A DNA stretch of 64,000 nucleotides from Salinimicrobium catena. Lineage in GTDB: Bacteria > Bacteroidota > Bacteroidia > Flavobacteriales > Flavobacteriaceae. How positions within the stretch are numbered: the first letter of the stretch is position 1; each line of letters opens with the position of its first letter. The notes beneath the pieces are model-generated. The model searched no databases. It was not told the origin of the DNA and saw only the letters and a program-made list of their open reading frames with translations. This document shows, one piece after another, positions 45,720 through 54,879 of this stretch. The DNA lies in the NCBI RefSeq assembly GCF_900102915.1, contig NZ_FNGG01000001.1:682001-746000 (forward strand), written 5' to 3'. Both the position numbers and the translations under genes were made by a program.

Positions 45720-46049
45720 CTATAAGGAGAAACTCTCCCCGCATCCGCAAGTTCGCTGCGCATTTGGATTATTGAATACAAATCCTTTGCCATTTAGGCC
45801 TCCGGAGTACTCTAATATGGTTCCGGCGAGGTAAAGGACACTTTTTTTGTCAACAACGATCTTGATCTCGTTGTCCTCGATCAGTTTGTCCCCTTCAGCC
45901 TGAGTCTTGTCAAACTTCAATTCGTAGGAAAGACCAGAGCATCCACCGCTTTTAACACCGACACGAACAAAGTCCTGCAGGGAATCAAAACCATCCTCGG
46001 CCATGAGGGCAGTTATCCTTTTTTTGGCGCTTTCACTTACCTTGATCAT
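45720..46049 (-). CDS. HesB/IscA-type iron-sulfur carrier (SufA-like)
   Basis: 109 aa A-type carrier for Fe-S clusters. The three conserved cysteines are C37 (SGGCSGLSY), C101 and C103 (TCGCGESF). It is the first gene of the minus-strand suf unit, with a -7 box 32 nt upstream of its start. IscA and SufA cannot be told apart by sequence here; the operon favours a SufA role. Confidence 0.94.
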   Translation of the reverse strand: MIKVSESAKKRITALMAEDGFDSLQDFVRVGVKSGGCSGLSYELKFDKTQAEGDKLIEDNEIKIVVDKKSVLYLAGTILEYSGGLNGKGFVFNNPNAQRTCGCGESFSL

Positions 46050-46080
46050 ACTCTTATAAAGATTAATTCTAAATTAAGTG

Positions 46081-46088
46081 CAAATATA
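46081..46088 (-). promoter_or_regulatory. -7 box (TATATTTG) of the suf operon
   Basis: Exact TAnnTTTG on the minus strand, 32 nt upstream of the iscA/sufA start. It would drive at least ten genes down to DUF3078. No clear -33 element. Confidence 0.5.
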
Positions 46089-46283
46089 ATACAAAGGATA
46101 GGTTTAACCATGCTAAAAGGCATTAGAAAAAGGAATACTTGCATTATGGGAGGCTATTAAAGAGTTGTGGATGGAAAATGTTCTTTTTATTCGGAAAAAG
46201 TTGATACACAGAAAGATGTGCTTTGGTGCTGAAGATTATTCTGATCGAGGTTGATCTGAAGTTTGGATTTTTAGAACATCTGC

Positions 46284-46313
46284 CTTGTTTTGAAGTTATA
46301 TGCCTTAATTTTG
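46284..46313 (+). promoter_or_regulatory. Promoter of thiL
   Basis: CTTG (46284-46287), 18 nt, TAATTTTG (46306-46313, exact TAnnTTTG), 20 nt before the ATG at 46334. Confidence 0.45.
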
Positions 46314-46333
46314 CAGTAAATAAAGCAGAAGTT

Positions 46334-47386
46334 ATGTTCGAAAATAAAGGGGAAAGCAGGACGAGTCTTTCAGAATATGGGGAATTTGGCCTCATTGACC
46401 ATCTTACCGAAAATTTCAAGATCACCCAGGAAACCACGATCAAAGGGATTGGAGATGATGCCGCTGTGCTGGATTTCAAAGGGGAGAAGGTTGTTGTGAC
46501 CACCGATATGCTTGTGGAAGGCGTGCATTTTGACCTGTCCTACATGCCTCTTAAACATCTTGGCTACAAGGCGGTGATGGTAAATTTATCCGATGTTTAT
46601 GCCATGAACGCCATCCCGCACCAGATCACGGTTTCCTTTGCTGTTTCCAATCGTTTCCCGGTCGAGGCGCTGGAAGAATTGTACGCGGGGATAGAACTGG
46701 CTGCTGCGCTTTACAAAGTCGACGTGGTGGGAGGAGATACTTCTTCTTCTACTTCGGGCTTGATCATTAGTGTTACTGCTTTGGGTTCTGCAAATGGCGA
46801 AGAGATCGTTTATCGCGACGGGGCCGGAGTGAATGATCTGCTGGTAGTAACGGGAGACCTTGGCGCTGCCTACATGGGGTTGCAGGTATTGGAGAGGGAA
46901 AAAGAGGTTTTTAAAGTGAATCCTCAATCTCAGCCCGATCTTGATCCTTACACCTACCTTATTGAAAGACAATTAAAGCCCGAGGCGCGTAAAGATATTC
47001 CGCCGCTGTTCAGGGCTCTTGGTGTGCAGCCTACCTCAATGATCGATATTAGCGACGGTCTCTCTTCAGAAACCATTCATATCTGTAAACGGTCTAAAAA
47101 AGGGGTTTATTTATATGAAGAAAAGATCCCGCTTGATCCTGCCGTTATCTCTGTCTGCGAGGAATTCCAGCTTGACAGTACCACCATCGCGCTAAGCGGC
47201 GGTGAAGATTATGAATTGCTGTTCACTATTGCGCAGACCGACTACGAAAAGATCAAGGGGAATCCCAATTTTACGGTCATTGGGCACATAGCTGAAGAAA
47301 GTGAGGGTATGCACCTTATTACCCGGGCAAATCAAAAAATTCCTTTGATCGCTCGCGGGTGGAATGCCATGAGAGAGAATGACTAA
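46334..47386 (+). CDS. thiL: Thiamine-phosphate kinase
   Basis: Phosphorylates thiamine monophosphate to thiamine diphosphate. The start at ATG 46334 (MFENKGESRTSLSEYGEFGLID) gives 350 aa; the longer frame beginning at 46223 would include the promoter. Signatures are KGIGDDAAVLD, VEGVHFDLSYMPLKHLGYKA, VNLSDVYAMNA and VGGDTSSS in the N-terminal ATP-binding part, and SMIDISDGLSSE and LSGGEDYELLF in the C-terminal part. The stop is shared with the convergent CxxC gene (CTAA). Confidence 0.94.
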   Translation: MFENKGESRTSLSEYGEFGLIDHLTENFKITQETTIKGIGDDAAVLDFKGEKVVVTTDMLVEGVHFDLSYMPLKHLGYKAVMVNLSDVYAMNAIPHQITVSFAVSNRFPVEALEELYAGIELAAALYKVDVVGGDTSSSTSGLIISVTALGSANGEEIVYRDGAGVNDLLVVTGDLGAAYMGLQVLEREKEVFKVNPQSQPDLDPYTYLIERQLKPEARKDIPPLFRALGVQPTSMIDISDGLSSETIHICKRSKKGVYLYEEKIPLDPAVISVCEEFQLDSTTIALSGGEDYELLFTIAQTDYEKIKGNPNFTVIGHIAEESEGMHLITRANQKIPLIARGWNAMREND

Positions 47387-47640
47387 GAAGCCTTAAGGAT
47401 CATTTTTCTGTTACGGCGCCGTTCGTGGATCTTGGCCAAAAAGGTGTTGGTTTCCTGAAGCCTCGGGGTAAGGTTGGCTAAAAAGCCGTTTGCGGTGTCT
47501 GTCATTTCCTGTCCGCATCTGGTGCAGGAATACTCTTTAATGTGGTTGGTGATCCTTCTGGAGATGTGAAGGCGATGACCAAAATAGCAACAAAACAATC
47601 TGCCGATCGAAAACATAAGGTGGGGCTTTTTCGTAATCAT
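47383..47640 (-). CDS. Small CxxC protein, DUF1660-like
   Basis: 85 aa, very basic (many Arg/Lys/His). FCCYFGHRLHISRRI and EYSCTRCGQEMTD supply two cysteine/histidine groups that could form a zinc ribbon. Similar short proteins with 'GH ... C-x-x-C-G' spacing are called prophage protein DUF1660, but no phage genes lie nearby. Its position, abutting thiL tail-to-tail, is typical of a conserved housekeeping small ORF. Function unknown. Confidence 0.6.
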   Translation of the reverse strand: MITKKPHLMFSIGRLFCCYFGHRLHISRRITNHIKEYSCTRCGQEMTDTANGFLANLTPRLQETNTFLAKIHERRRNRKMILKAS

Positions 47641-47707
47641 GCTTTTAGAAGTTTTGGTTAGTGATAGTTAAAATTATGTAAACAAAATCAAAAAATCGAT
47701 AAAAAGG

Positions 47708-48481
47708 TTATTTTTTCGATGAAATACACAATTTTATAAAATTTTTCCTACTTTCAAGATAGCTGAGATGCCCTCCCGGAAGTGTGAAAAACCTGCAGTT
47801 ACACTTGTCTGCTATTGATTTTATTGCTTTTAATTCTATCAAAGGATCATTTTGACCGGTCACAATGACTTTTGTGCCGTTGAATTGGGCCAAAAGCTTC
47901 TCTTTATTTGTACGAATTTTCATACCTTTTAGAGCAGCAATGATCCCTTCAGCCGGAAATTGATAAGCTCTTTCCTTAATTTCGTTAACTTCTTTAACAA
48001 ATTTTTTATCATTTTCAGGAGTAAGTAGATTTGAGATGGCCATGCTAATAAAAGCCCTTTTGTTCTTTTTGACCACTTCAATGGCCCGTTCCCGATTTGT
48101 CTTTTTTTCTCTGGAATCTTCCTTCGGAGTAGAATTGAGCAGCATGAACTCGTGCATCATTGAAGGATGTTTTTCAAGAAAGGCCAGCGCCACATATCCT
48201 CCCATGGAATGACCTATGAAATTTGCCTGCTGAACTTTCTCCTCCTTCAGAACTGCATAAACTGCGTCGGCCATGAGTTCCATGGTGTGGACCTCTTCAA
48301 TGACCTCCGATTCTCCGTGACCGGGAAGATCTATGGTGATAACTCTTCCATATTTCAGAAACTCCGGAATGAAGTCGGTCCAGATCTCTTTGGATTCTAA
48401 AAAGCCGTGCAGTAGGACCGCGGTCTCTCCCGTACCTTCGCTGGTGTAATGAATGTCTTTATTTCTATACCTTATTTTCAT
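47708..48481 (-). CDS. Alpha/beta hydrolase
   Basis: 257 aa. Nucleophile S92 in GHSMGGYVAL, oxyanion region VLLHGFLES (23-31), acid in VTGQNDPLIE, and histidine in LPGGHLSYLE. A standard alpha/beta hydrolase fold with no signal peptide, so a cytoplasmic esterase-like enzyme. DLPGHGESE is the usual strand-4 loop. The substrate cannot be predicted; MenH- or BioH-like annotations would be guesses. Separated from the upstream pepP gene by a terminator. Confidence 0.88.
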   Translation of the reverse strand: MKIRYRNKDIHYTSEGTGETAVLLHGFLESKEIWTDFIPEFLKYGRVITIDLPGHGESEVIEEVHTMELMADAVYAVLKEEKVQQANFIGHSMGGYVALAFLEKHPSMMHEFMLLNSTPKEDSREKKTNRERAIEVVKKNKRAFISMAISNLLTPENDKKFVKEVNEIKERAYQFPAEGIIAALKGMKIRTNKEKLLAQFNGTKVIVTGQNDPLIELKAIKSIADKCNCRFFTLPGGHLSYLESRKNFIKLCISSKK

Positions 48482-48497
48482 GCAGGGGAAATTTCAG

Positions 48498-48545
48498 AAA
48501 AAACAAAAGCCACAGAATTCAATTTTAAAAGTTTTCTGTGGCTTT
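48498..48545 (-). terminator. Intrinsic terminator after pepP
   Basis: On the minus strand AAAGCCACAGAA and TTCTGTGGCTTT (48506-48517 with 48534-48545, 12 pairs, 16-nt loop) are followed by a T-rich tract. Confidence 0.72.
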
Positions 48546-48566
48546 CAGTTTAGCGTGACATAATAT

Positions 48567-49859
48567 TTATGAGTTCATGATGTCTTCGATCTCATCAGCC
48601 TCAATAGGAATGTTTCTCATGAGGTTGAAAGGTTCTCCTTTTTCCTGGATCACCACATCGTCTTCCAGCCTGATTCCGAAGCCTTCATCGGGTAGATAAA
48701 TACCCGGCTCTACCGTGAAGACCATGCTGGCTTCCATTGGTTCGTGCAGCAGGCCGTAGTCATGCGTATCCAGCCCAATGTGGTGAGAAGTTCCGTGCAT
48801 AAAGTACTTCTTATAAGCCGGCCAGTCAGGATTCTCATTCTGAACATCAGCTTTGTCCAGCAGGCCAAGCCCGAGTAACTCAGAAGTCATCAGTTTTCCA
48901 ACTTCTACGTGGTAGTCGGCCCAGATGGTTCCCGGAACCAGCATTTTGGTAGCTTCGTTCTTTACCCTGTTCACCGCATTGTAAACTTCCTTCTGGCGCT
49001 TGGTATATTTTCCTGAAACAGGAATGGTTCTGGAAAGGTCACTGGAGTAGTTGGCATATTCGGCTCCGGTATCCAACAGGATCAATTCTCCTTCCTTACA
49101 CTGCTGGTTGTTCTCTATATAATGTAGCACGTTTGCATTCTGTCCGCTGGCAATAATAGGAGTGTAAGCGAATCCTCTGGAGCGGTTTCTTATCATCTCA
49201 TGCCAGTACTCGGCTTCGATCTCATATTCCCAAACCCCCGGCTTTACGAATTTCAGAGCTCTGCGGAAGGCTTTTTCGGTAATATCGCAAGCCTGTTGCA
49301 TAAGATCAAGTTCTATGGGATCTTTGATGGAGCGAAGTCTTTGGAGAATAGGATTGCTTTTTGCTACGCGGTGCGCAGGATATTGTTCCTTACACCATTT
49401 GATGAACCTGGCTTCCCGGGTCTCGGTCTCCACGTTGGCGCGGTAGTGTTCGTTGGTGTTGAAGTAAACTGTGTCGCACTGGGTCATCACTTCAAAGAAC
49501 ACTTTTTCAAAATCCTTCAGCCAAAAGACATTTTTAATGCCTGAAACTTCAAAGGCTTTCTCCTTCGTCAGTTTTTCACCTTCCCAAACGGCAATATGTT
49601 CATTGGTTTCGGTTAAAAAGAGCATTTCGCGATGCTTTTCATTGGGGGCATCGGGAAATAAAACCAGAATGCTTTTATCCTGGTCTACACCGCTCAGGTA
49701 GAACAGGTCTCTGGCCTGTTCAAAAGGCATGGTGCTGTCAGCTCCAATAGGGTAAATGTCATTTGAATTGAAAACCGCGAGACTTTTGGGCTGCATTTTG
49801 GCCGTGAAGTTTTTTCGATTCTTTATAAAGAGATTCTTGTCTATTTGGTGATATTTCAT
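48567..49859 (-). CDS. pepP: Xaa-Pro aminopeptidase (M24B)
   Basis: 430 aa from MKYHQIDKN (49859). The alternative ATG at 49883 coincides with the -7 box and is rejected. An N-terminal creatinase-like domain (FYLSGVDQDKSILVLFPDAP) precedes the pita-bread metalloprotease: LLDTGAEYANYSSDLSRT gives two aspartate ligands, GTSHHIGLDTHD the histidine, FTVEPGIYLP and FGIRLEDDV the two glutamates. All five ligands are intact. Removes N-terminal residues preceding proline in the cytoplasm. Confidence 0.93.
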   Translation of the reverse strand: MKYHQIDKNLFIKNRKNFTAKMQPKSLAVFNSNDIYPIGADSTMPFEQARDLFYLSGVDQDKSILVLFPDAPNEKHREMLFLTETNEHIAVWEGEKLTKEKAFEVSGIKNVFWLKDFEKVFFEVMTQCDTVYFNTNEHYRANVETETREARFIKWCKEQYPAHRVAKSNPILQRLRSIKDPIELDLMQQACDITEKAFRRALKFVKPGVWEYEIEAEYWHEMIRNRSRGFAYTPIIASGQNANVLHYIENNQQCKEGELILLDTGAEYANYSSDLSRTIPVSGKYTKRQKEVYNAVNRVKNEATKMLVPGTIWADYHVEVGKLMTSELLGLGLLDKADVQNENPDWPAYKKYFMHGTSHHIGLDTHDYGLLHEPMEASMVFTVEPGIYLPDEGFGIRLEDDVVIQEKGEPFNLMRNIPIEADEIEDIMNS

Positions 49860-49882
49860 GGGTGAAATTTTAGTGTGTGCCA

Positions 49883-49890
49883 CAAATTTA
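49883..49890 (-). promoter_or_regulatory. -7 box (TAAATTTG) of pepP
   Basis: Exact TAnnTTTG on the minus strand, 23 nt upstream of the chosen start at 49859. It fixes the start because the next upstream ATG lies at the box. Confidence 0.45.
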
Positions 49891-50047
49891 AAAAATTAAA
49901 GGGGAGAAGTCTTGAAATACCCTATAAATCCGAAGAACGAATAAGTGCCAAAAAATGCTTTTTTCTGAAGTCCAAACAAGAATATATTTCGGGTAAGGAA
50001 ATCCTCTTTAAACCCATTCTAAATAGTGGTTAATTAAAGAAGTAAAA

Positions 50048-50078
50048 TTTGCTAATGAGGTGAAAGGGCGTATTTTTG
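50048..50078 (+). promoter_or_regulatory. Promoter of sdhCAB
   Basis: TTTG (50048-50051), 19-nt spacer, TATTTTTG (50071-50078): both elements exact at the standard spacing. The best promoter match in the window. Confidence 0.65.
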
Positions 50079-50108
50079 TTTCACTTTATTAAAATAATCA
50101 TAAAATTT

Positions 50109-50822
50109 ATGGCAAAATCTGCGCTATTAAAGTCATCTCTGGCCAAGAAGTACTGGATGGCTTTCACCGGCCTTTTTCTATGTTTGTTTCTGGTGGGGCA
50201 CCTTGCAGGAAATCTTCAGTTGTTGGCTTCCGGAGCGGGTGCAAGGGACCAGTTCAATGAATATGCACTTTTCATGACCACCAATCCGGCGGTAAGAGTA
50301 CTTTCCATCGTAACTTTTGCGAGTATTCTTTTTCATGTGATCGACGGTATCATTCTTACTGTAAATAACCGAAAGGCCCGGCCTCAAGGTTATGTGAGCT
50401 TTAAACCTGCAACCAACTCCAAATGGTCTTCACGGAACATGGGGATCCTGGGAACAGTTATTCTGGCTTTTATTGTTATTCATCTTATCAACTTCTGGGG
50501 AGAAATGAAGTTCGGAGGTCTCGATAACACCGTTTACACTACTGCAAGTGGTGAAGAAGTAAAAGATCTGTACACCCTTACCGTAAAAACCTTTCAGGAT
50601 CCTGAAATGGGACTGGTTTGGGCAGTTATTTATTTAGTGGCGATGATCGCAATCGCTTTTCATTTGTATCATGGCTTTGGAAGTGGCTTTCAGTCTCTGG
50701 GTGTGAATCACCCCAAGTACAACAATTTCATTAGGAAAACGGGAGTGGCTTTCGCGATTCTTGTGCCGTTGGCATTCGCCATTATACCTTTTTACATCTA
50801 TTTTGTACTAGAAAAAATTTAA
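50109..50822 (+). CDS. sdhC: Succinate dehydrogenase cytochrome b subunit
   Basis: 237 aa from ATG 50109 (MAKSALLKSSLAKKYWMAF). The longer frame starts with a TTG inside the -7 box. Five hydrophobic helices fit the single-subunit di-heme b558 type of Bacteroidota and Bacillus. Candidate heme-ligand histidines lie in FLVGHLAGNLQ, LFHVIDGI, IVIHLINFWG and FHLYHGFGSGFQSLG. Anchors SdhAB in the inner membrane and passes electrons to menaquinone. sdhA follows after 3 nt. Confidence 0.94.
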   Translation: MAKSALLKSSLAKKYWMAFTGLFLCLFLVGHLAGNLQLLASGAGARDQFNEYALFMTTNPAVRVLSIVTFASILFHVIDGIILTVNNRKARPQGYVSFKPATNSKWSSRNMGILGTVILAFIVIHLINFWGEMKFGGLDNTVYTTASGEEVKDLYTLTVKTFQDPEMGLVWAVIYLVAMIAIAFHLYHGFGSGFQSLGVNHPKYNNFIRKTGVAFAILVPLAFAIIPFYIYFVLEKI

Positions 50823-50825
50823 GCT

Positions 50826-52829
50826 ATGGGAGTTTTGGATTCTAAAGTACCACAAGGGCCCCTGGCCGAAAAGTGGGTAAAACATAAAAATGACATTAAC
50901 CTGGTAAACCCTGCCAACAAACGTAACATAGATGTTATCGTTGTAGGAACAGGACTGGCGGGAGGAAGTGCGGCCGCTACTCTTGCAGAGCTTGGTTATA
51001 ACGTTAAGACTTTTTGCTACCAGGATTCCCCAAGACGTGCGCACTCTATCGCGGCGCAGGGAGGGATCAACGCGGCAAAGAATTACCAGGGAGACGGCGA
51101 CTCAGATTACCGTCTTTTTTACGATACGGTAAAAGGAGGAGATTATCGTGCCCGTGAAGCCAACGTATATCGTTTGGCCGAAGTTTCCGGAAATATCATT
51201 GACCAATGTGTGGCACAGGGGGTTCCTTTTGCCCGCGAATATGGAGGGTTGCTTGACAACCGTTCTTTTGGAGGGGTACTGGTTTCCCGTACTTTCTATG
51301 CGAAAGGACAAACCGGGCAGCAGCTGCTGTTAGGATGTTATTCTGCCATGAACAGGCAGATCAACCGCGGAAAGATCAAATCTTATACCCGTCACGAAAT
51401 GCTTGATGTGGTGATCGTTGACGGGAAAGCCCGTGGGATCATTGCGCGTAACCTGGTAACGGGAGAGATCGAAAGACACAGTGCACACGCAGTGGTGATC
51501 GCTTCGGGTGGATACGGTAACGTGTTCTTTCTTTCTACCAACGCAATGGGAAGTAACGCGACTGCTGCCTGGAAGGTGCATAAAAAAGGAGCGTTTTTCG
51601 CTAACCCTTGTTTCACTCAAATTCACCCTACCTGTATCCCGGTTTCAGGAGATCATCAGTCTAAATTGACGTTAATGTCTGAATCTCTTCGGAATGACGG
51701 TCGTATCTGGGTCCCGAAGAAACTGGAAGATGCGCAGGCCATTCGCGAAGGAAGGCTTAAGCCTACAGAACTTGCCGAAGAAGACCGTGATTACTACCTG
51801 GAAAGACGTTACCCTGCATTTGGTAACCTCGTTCCTCGTGATGTGGCTTCAAGGGCTGCAAAAGAGCGTTGCGATGCAGGTTTTGGAGTTAACAAGACCG
51901 GGGAGGCAGTTTACCTTGACTTCAGCAGTGCCTTTATGCGCTACGGAAAAGAGGCTGTTGCTACACAAAAGATCGAAAATGCTTCCGAAGAAAAGATCCT
52001 TGAGCTTGGTAAACAAGTGGTAGAGGCTAAATACGGAAACCTTTTCCAAATGTACGAGAAGATCGTTGACGAGAATCCGTACGAAACTCCAATGAAGATC
52101 TATCCTGCGGTTCACTATACCATGGGTGGACTTTGGGTTGATTATAACTTACAAACTACAGTTCCAGGATTGTTCGCCGCGGGAGAAGCCAACTTCTCAG
52201 ACCACGGGGCTAACAGGCTTGGAGCATCTGCTTTAATGCAGGGGCTTGCCGACGGATACTTCGTGCTGCCTTATACTATGGGAGATTACCTTGCTGCCGA
52301 TATTCGTACCGGGAAGATCCCTACAGATTCCAAGGAATTTGATGAAGCTGAAAGCAGGGTGCGCGAGCAGCTTGAGAAGTTCATCAATTCAAAAGGAACC
52401 AGGTCTGTAGACGATTTCCACAAGCGTCTTGGAAAGATCATGTGGAACAAAGTAGGTATGTCCAGAAACGCTGAAGGTCTTAAAGAGGCGATCGAGGAGA
52501 TCAAAGCCTTGAGAGAAGAATTCTGGAAAGATGTTAAAGTACCGGGAGGTATTAATGAAATGAACCCTGAACTTGAAAAAGCCGGACGTGTTGCCGATTT
52601 CCTTGAACTTGGGGAGCTTTTCGCAAAAGATGCCCTGCACAGGGAAGAATCTTGTGGAGGACACTTTAGAGAAGAATATCAAACCGAAGAAGGGGAAGCC
52701 CTTAGGGATGATGAGAACTTTATGTATGTGGCTGCATGGGAATTTACCGGAAAACCGGGAGATGCCATCCTGCATAAGGAAGAGCTCAAGTACGAGAACA
52801 TCGAAGTTAAAACAAGGAGTTATAAATAG
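50826..52829 (+). CDS. sdhA: Succinate dehydrogenase / fumarate reductase flavoprotein subunit
   Basis: 667 aa. FAD-binding Rossmann motif [19 protein letters not shown] near residue 38, and FAD attachment site [19 protein letters not shown], with the histidine that carries covalent FAD. Substrate region [13 protein letters not shown] and catalytic-arginine segment ARLG-like [17 protein letters not shown]. The long form (about 660 aa) goes with the b558-type enzyme. The codon bias (many tct, gga and cgt codons) suggests strong expression. A 68-nt hairpin spacer separates it from sdhB. Confidence 0.96.
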   Translation: MGVLDSKVPQGPLAEKWVKHKNDINLVNPANKRNIDVIVVGTGLAGGSAAATLAELGYNVKTFCYQDSPRRAHSIAAQGGINAAKNYQGDGDSDYRLFYDTVKGGDYRAREANVYRLAEVSGNIIDQCVAQGVPFAREYGGLLDNRSFGGVLVSRTFYAKGQTGQQLLLGCYSAMNRQINRGKIKSYTRHEMLDVVIVDGKARGIIARNLVTGEIERHSAHAVVIASGGYGNVFFLSTNAMGSNATAAWKVHKKGAFFANPCFTQIHPTCIPVSGDHQSKLTLMSESLRNDGRIWVPKKLEDAQAIREGRLKPTELAEEDRDYYLERRYPAFGNLVPRDVASRAAKERCDAGFGVNKTGEAVYLDFSSAFMRYGKEAVATQKIENASEEKILELGKQVVEAKYGNLFQMYEKIVDENPYETPMKIYPAVHYTMGGLWVDYNLQTTVPGLFAAGEANFSDHGANRLGASALMQGLADGYFVLPYTMGDYLAADIRTGKIPTDSKEFDEAESRVREQLEKFINSKGTRSVDDFHKRLGKIMWNKVGMSRNAEGLKEAIEEIKALREEFWKDVKVPGGINEMNPELEKAGRVADFLELGELFAKDALHREESCGGHFREEYQTEEGEALRDDENFMYVAAWEFTGKPGDAILHKEELKYENIEVKTRSYK

Positions 52830-52897
52830 ATTTGAGATATGAGATTTGAGAAGTTAGATGCTCAATTCTCATTACTCACTACTCAATACTGTAGAAT
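52830..52897 (+). repeat. Repeat-like hairpin spacer between sdhA and sdhB
   Basis: Low-complexity sequence built from TTTGAGA/ATGAGA units then CTCATT/CTCACT/CTCAAT units. GAGATTTGAG (52841-52850) and CTCAATTCTC (52861-52870) are complementary at 9 of 10 positions with a 10-nt loop. This type of degenerate GAGATTTGAGA...CTCAATACT element resembles dispersed intergenic repeats known from flavobacterial genomes (from memory, not searched). It may alter the sdhA:sdhB ratio or be a passive insertion. Confidence 0.5.
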
Positions 52898-53641
52898 ATG
52901 AATCTTACACTAAAAATATGGCGTCAAAAAGATGCCAACGCAAAAGGAGGTATTCAAACCTACCAATTAGGAGGTGTTGATCCAGATATGTCATTTCTTG
53001 AAATGCTTGATGTTCTCAACCAGGAGCTGATAGAAAAGGGAGATGAACCTGTGGTTTTTGACCATGATTGTCGCGAAGGGATCTGCGGTACCTGTAGTTT
53101 GCAGATCAACGGAGAACCGCACGGACCAGACCGCGGAATCACTACCTGCCAGCTTCACATGAGAATGTTCAAAGACGGGGATACTATTACTATCGAACCT
53201 TTTAGAGCTGCGGCATTCCCGGTGATTAAGGATCTTGTGGTAGACAGAACTTCATTTGAAAGAATTCAGCAGGCCGGTGGGTATATTTCTGTGAACACTT
53301 CAGGAAATACGCAGGATGCGAACTCTATTCCGGTTGCTAAAGACAAGGCAGATGCTGCTTTCTATGCCGCTACCTGTATTGGTTGCGGGGCATGTGTGGC
53401 AGCCTGTAAGAATGCCAGCGCCATGCTGTTCACTTCGGCTAAGGTAAGCCAGATGGCTTTACTGCCTCAGGGAGAGGTGGAAGCTACCCGAAGGGTTTTG
53501 GCCATGGTAGAGCAAATGGATAAAGAAGGCTTCGGAAATTGTACCAACACAGGAGCCTGTGAAATTGAATGTCCTAAAGGAATTTCTTTAGAGAACATCG
53601 CGCGCATGAACAGGGAATACCTGAAGGCGAGCGTAAAATAG
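52898..53641 (+). CDS. sdhB: Succinate dehydrogenase iron-sulfur subunit
   Basis: 247 aa. [2Fe-2S] ligands C58, C63, C66 and C84 (CREGICGTC and TTCQL). The clusters of the C-terminal half bind at C160, C163, C166 and C170 ([11 protein letters not shown]) and at C215, C221 and C225 ([11 protein letters not shown]). The Thr-Gly pattern between the latter cysteines matches the b558-type enzyme. Transfers electrons from SdhA to SdhC. Closes the sdhCAB operon. Confidence 0.96.
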   Translation: MNLTLKIWRQKDANAKGGIQTYQLGGVDPDMSFLEMLDVLNQELIEKGDEPVVFDHDCREGICGTCSLQINGEPHGPDRGITTCQLHMRMFKDGDTITIEPFRAAAFPVIKDLVVDRTSFERIQQAGGYISVNTSGNTQDANSIPVAKDKADAAFYAATCIGCGACVAACKNASAMLFTSAKVSQMALLPQGEVEATRRVLAMVEQMDKEGFGNCTNTGACEIECPKGISLENIARMNREYLKASVK

Positions 53642-53666
53642 TATTTTTGAACTGTTATCAGGAAGG

Positions 53667-53697
53667 GTCCCGGACTTTGCAGTCCGGGATTTTTTTT
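53667..53697 (+). terminator. Intrinsic terminator after sdhB
   Basis: GTCCCGGACT (53667-53676), loop TTGC, AGTCCGGGAT (53681-53690) and an eight-T tract. A TATTTTTG box (53642-53649) lies immediately after the sdhB stop but would only feed this terminator. Confidence 0.9.
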
Positions 53698-53718
53698 GCA
53701 CCTTAAAACAAAAAATTA

Positions 53719-54876
53719 ATGTCAGCAGTAACTCAATTTTCCTCCAAACTTCCGAAGCATCAAACCAGCATCTTTACTGTAATGGGAAAGATGGCGAGAG
53801 ACCACGGCGCGGTCAATATGTCGCAGGGTTATCCCAATTTCGAGACCGATGTACGGCTGAAGGACCTGGTCACCAAAGCCATGAAGGACGGCTATAACCA
53901 GTACGCGCCTTTGGCGGGAATTCCGCAGCTTAGGGAACAAATCGTGAACAAGATCGAGGCGCTGCACAAAAAGACATACGATCCTAATAAAGAGGTCACG
54001 GTAACAGACGGTGCTACCCAGGCCCTATTTCTTGCTATTACCGCTTTCGTGCAGCCGGGTGATGAGGTGATCGTGCTGAAGCCCGCTTACGATAGTTACG
54101 AGCCGGCCATAGAATTAAACGGTGGTAAGCCCGTGCTGGTGCAGATGAAGGGCAAGGATTATGAAGTGGACTGGGATGAGGTGAAAGCAAAGATCTCTTC
54201 TAAAACCAGGATGCTTATCATCAATACGCCTCACAACCCGAGTGGGAAAGTATTTTCTAAGAGAGATATGCAACAGCTTGAAGCTTTGCTTAGGGATACC
54301 GACATAATCCTGCTAAGTGATGAGGTATATGAACACATCATTTTTGATGAGCTGCAGCATCACAGCGCATCTGCATTCCCCGGACTGGCCGAAAGAGCGG
54401 TTGTTTGCGCCTCATTTGGAAAGACCTTTCACAATACAGGCTGGAAAATGGGTTATTGCGTGGCTCCTGCAGAATTGATGGCGGAGATCTGGAAAGTGAT
54501 GGAAGTGAACGTTTTTTGCGTGCATCATCCCACTCAGCGGGCCTTTGCTGAATATCTTAAAGAACCTTCGCATTACCTGCAACTGGGAAAATTCTACCAG
54601 GAGAAGCGGGACAGGTTCCTGGAGCTGATACAGGATACGGCTTTTAAAGCCATTCCGGCACAGGGAACTTATTTTCAGCTACTGGACTATTCTGATGTCA
54701 CTCAGGAACACGATGTGGATTTTGCCCGCAGGTTGATCACTGAATATAACCTTGCGAGCATTCCTGTTTCTGTTTTCAACAAAGATCAACTCGATCAAAA
54801 GCAGCTAAGGTTCTGCTTTGCTAAAACAGAGGAAACTCTGGTAGAGGCGGCAGAGATCCTGAAAAAGGTGAGATGA
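53719..54876 (+). CDS. Class I/II aminotransferase (methionine/glutamine-type)
   Basis: 385 aa PLP enzyme. The Schiff-base lysine is K235 in SFGKTFHNTGWKMGYC; NTPHNPSGKVF (169-179) holds the conserved Asn-Pro and LSDEVYEHI the PLP-binding Asp-Tyr. The start region INMSQGYPNFETD-like VNMSQGYPNFETD and the family length match the YbdL / methionine aminotransferase and kynurenine aminotransferase branch. Substrates in that branch include Met, Gln, Phe and kynurenine. A Nit2-type amidase lies two genes downstream, pointing to the glutamine transaminase/omega-amidase route (inference). Follows the sdh terminator. Confidence 0.9.
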   Translation: MSAVTQFSSKLPKHQTSIFTVMGKMARDHGAVNMSQGYPNFETDVRLKDLVTKAMKDGYNQYAPLAGIPQLREQIVNKIEALHKKTYDPNKEVTVTDGATQALFLAITAFVQPGDEVIVLKPAYDSYEPAIELNGGKPVLVQMKGKDYEVDWDEVKAKISSKTRMLIINTPHNPSGKVFSKRDMQQLEALLRDTDIILLSDEVYEHIIFDELQHHSASAFPGLAERAVVCASFGKTFHNTGWKMGYCVAPAELMAEIWKVMEVNVFCVHHPTQRAFAEYLKEPSHYLQLGKFYQEKRDRFLELIQDTAFKAIPAQGTYFQLLDYSDVTQEHDVDFARRLITEYNLASIPVSVFNKDQLDQKQLRFCFAKTEETLVEAAEILKKVR

Positions 54877-54879
54877 TTA

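Noticed and set aside
46223-46333. 37-residue N-terminal extension of thiL
   Set aside because: The extension contains the promoter elements and does not resemble ThiL; ATG 46334 fits family length.
50076-50108. TTG start extending sdhC by 11 residues
   Set aside because: It begins inside the exact -7 box at 50071-50078, so it cannot be in the mRNA as a start.
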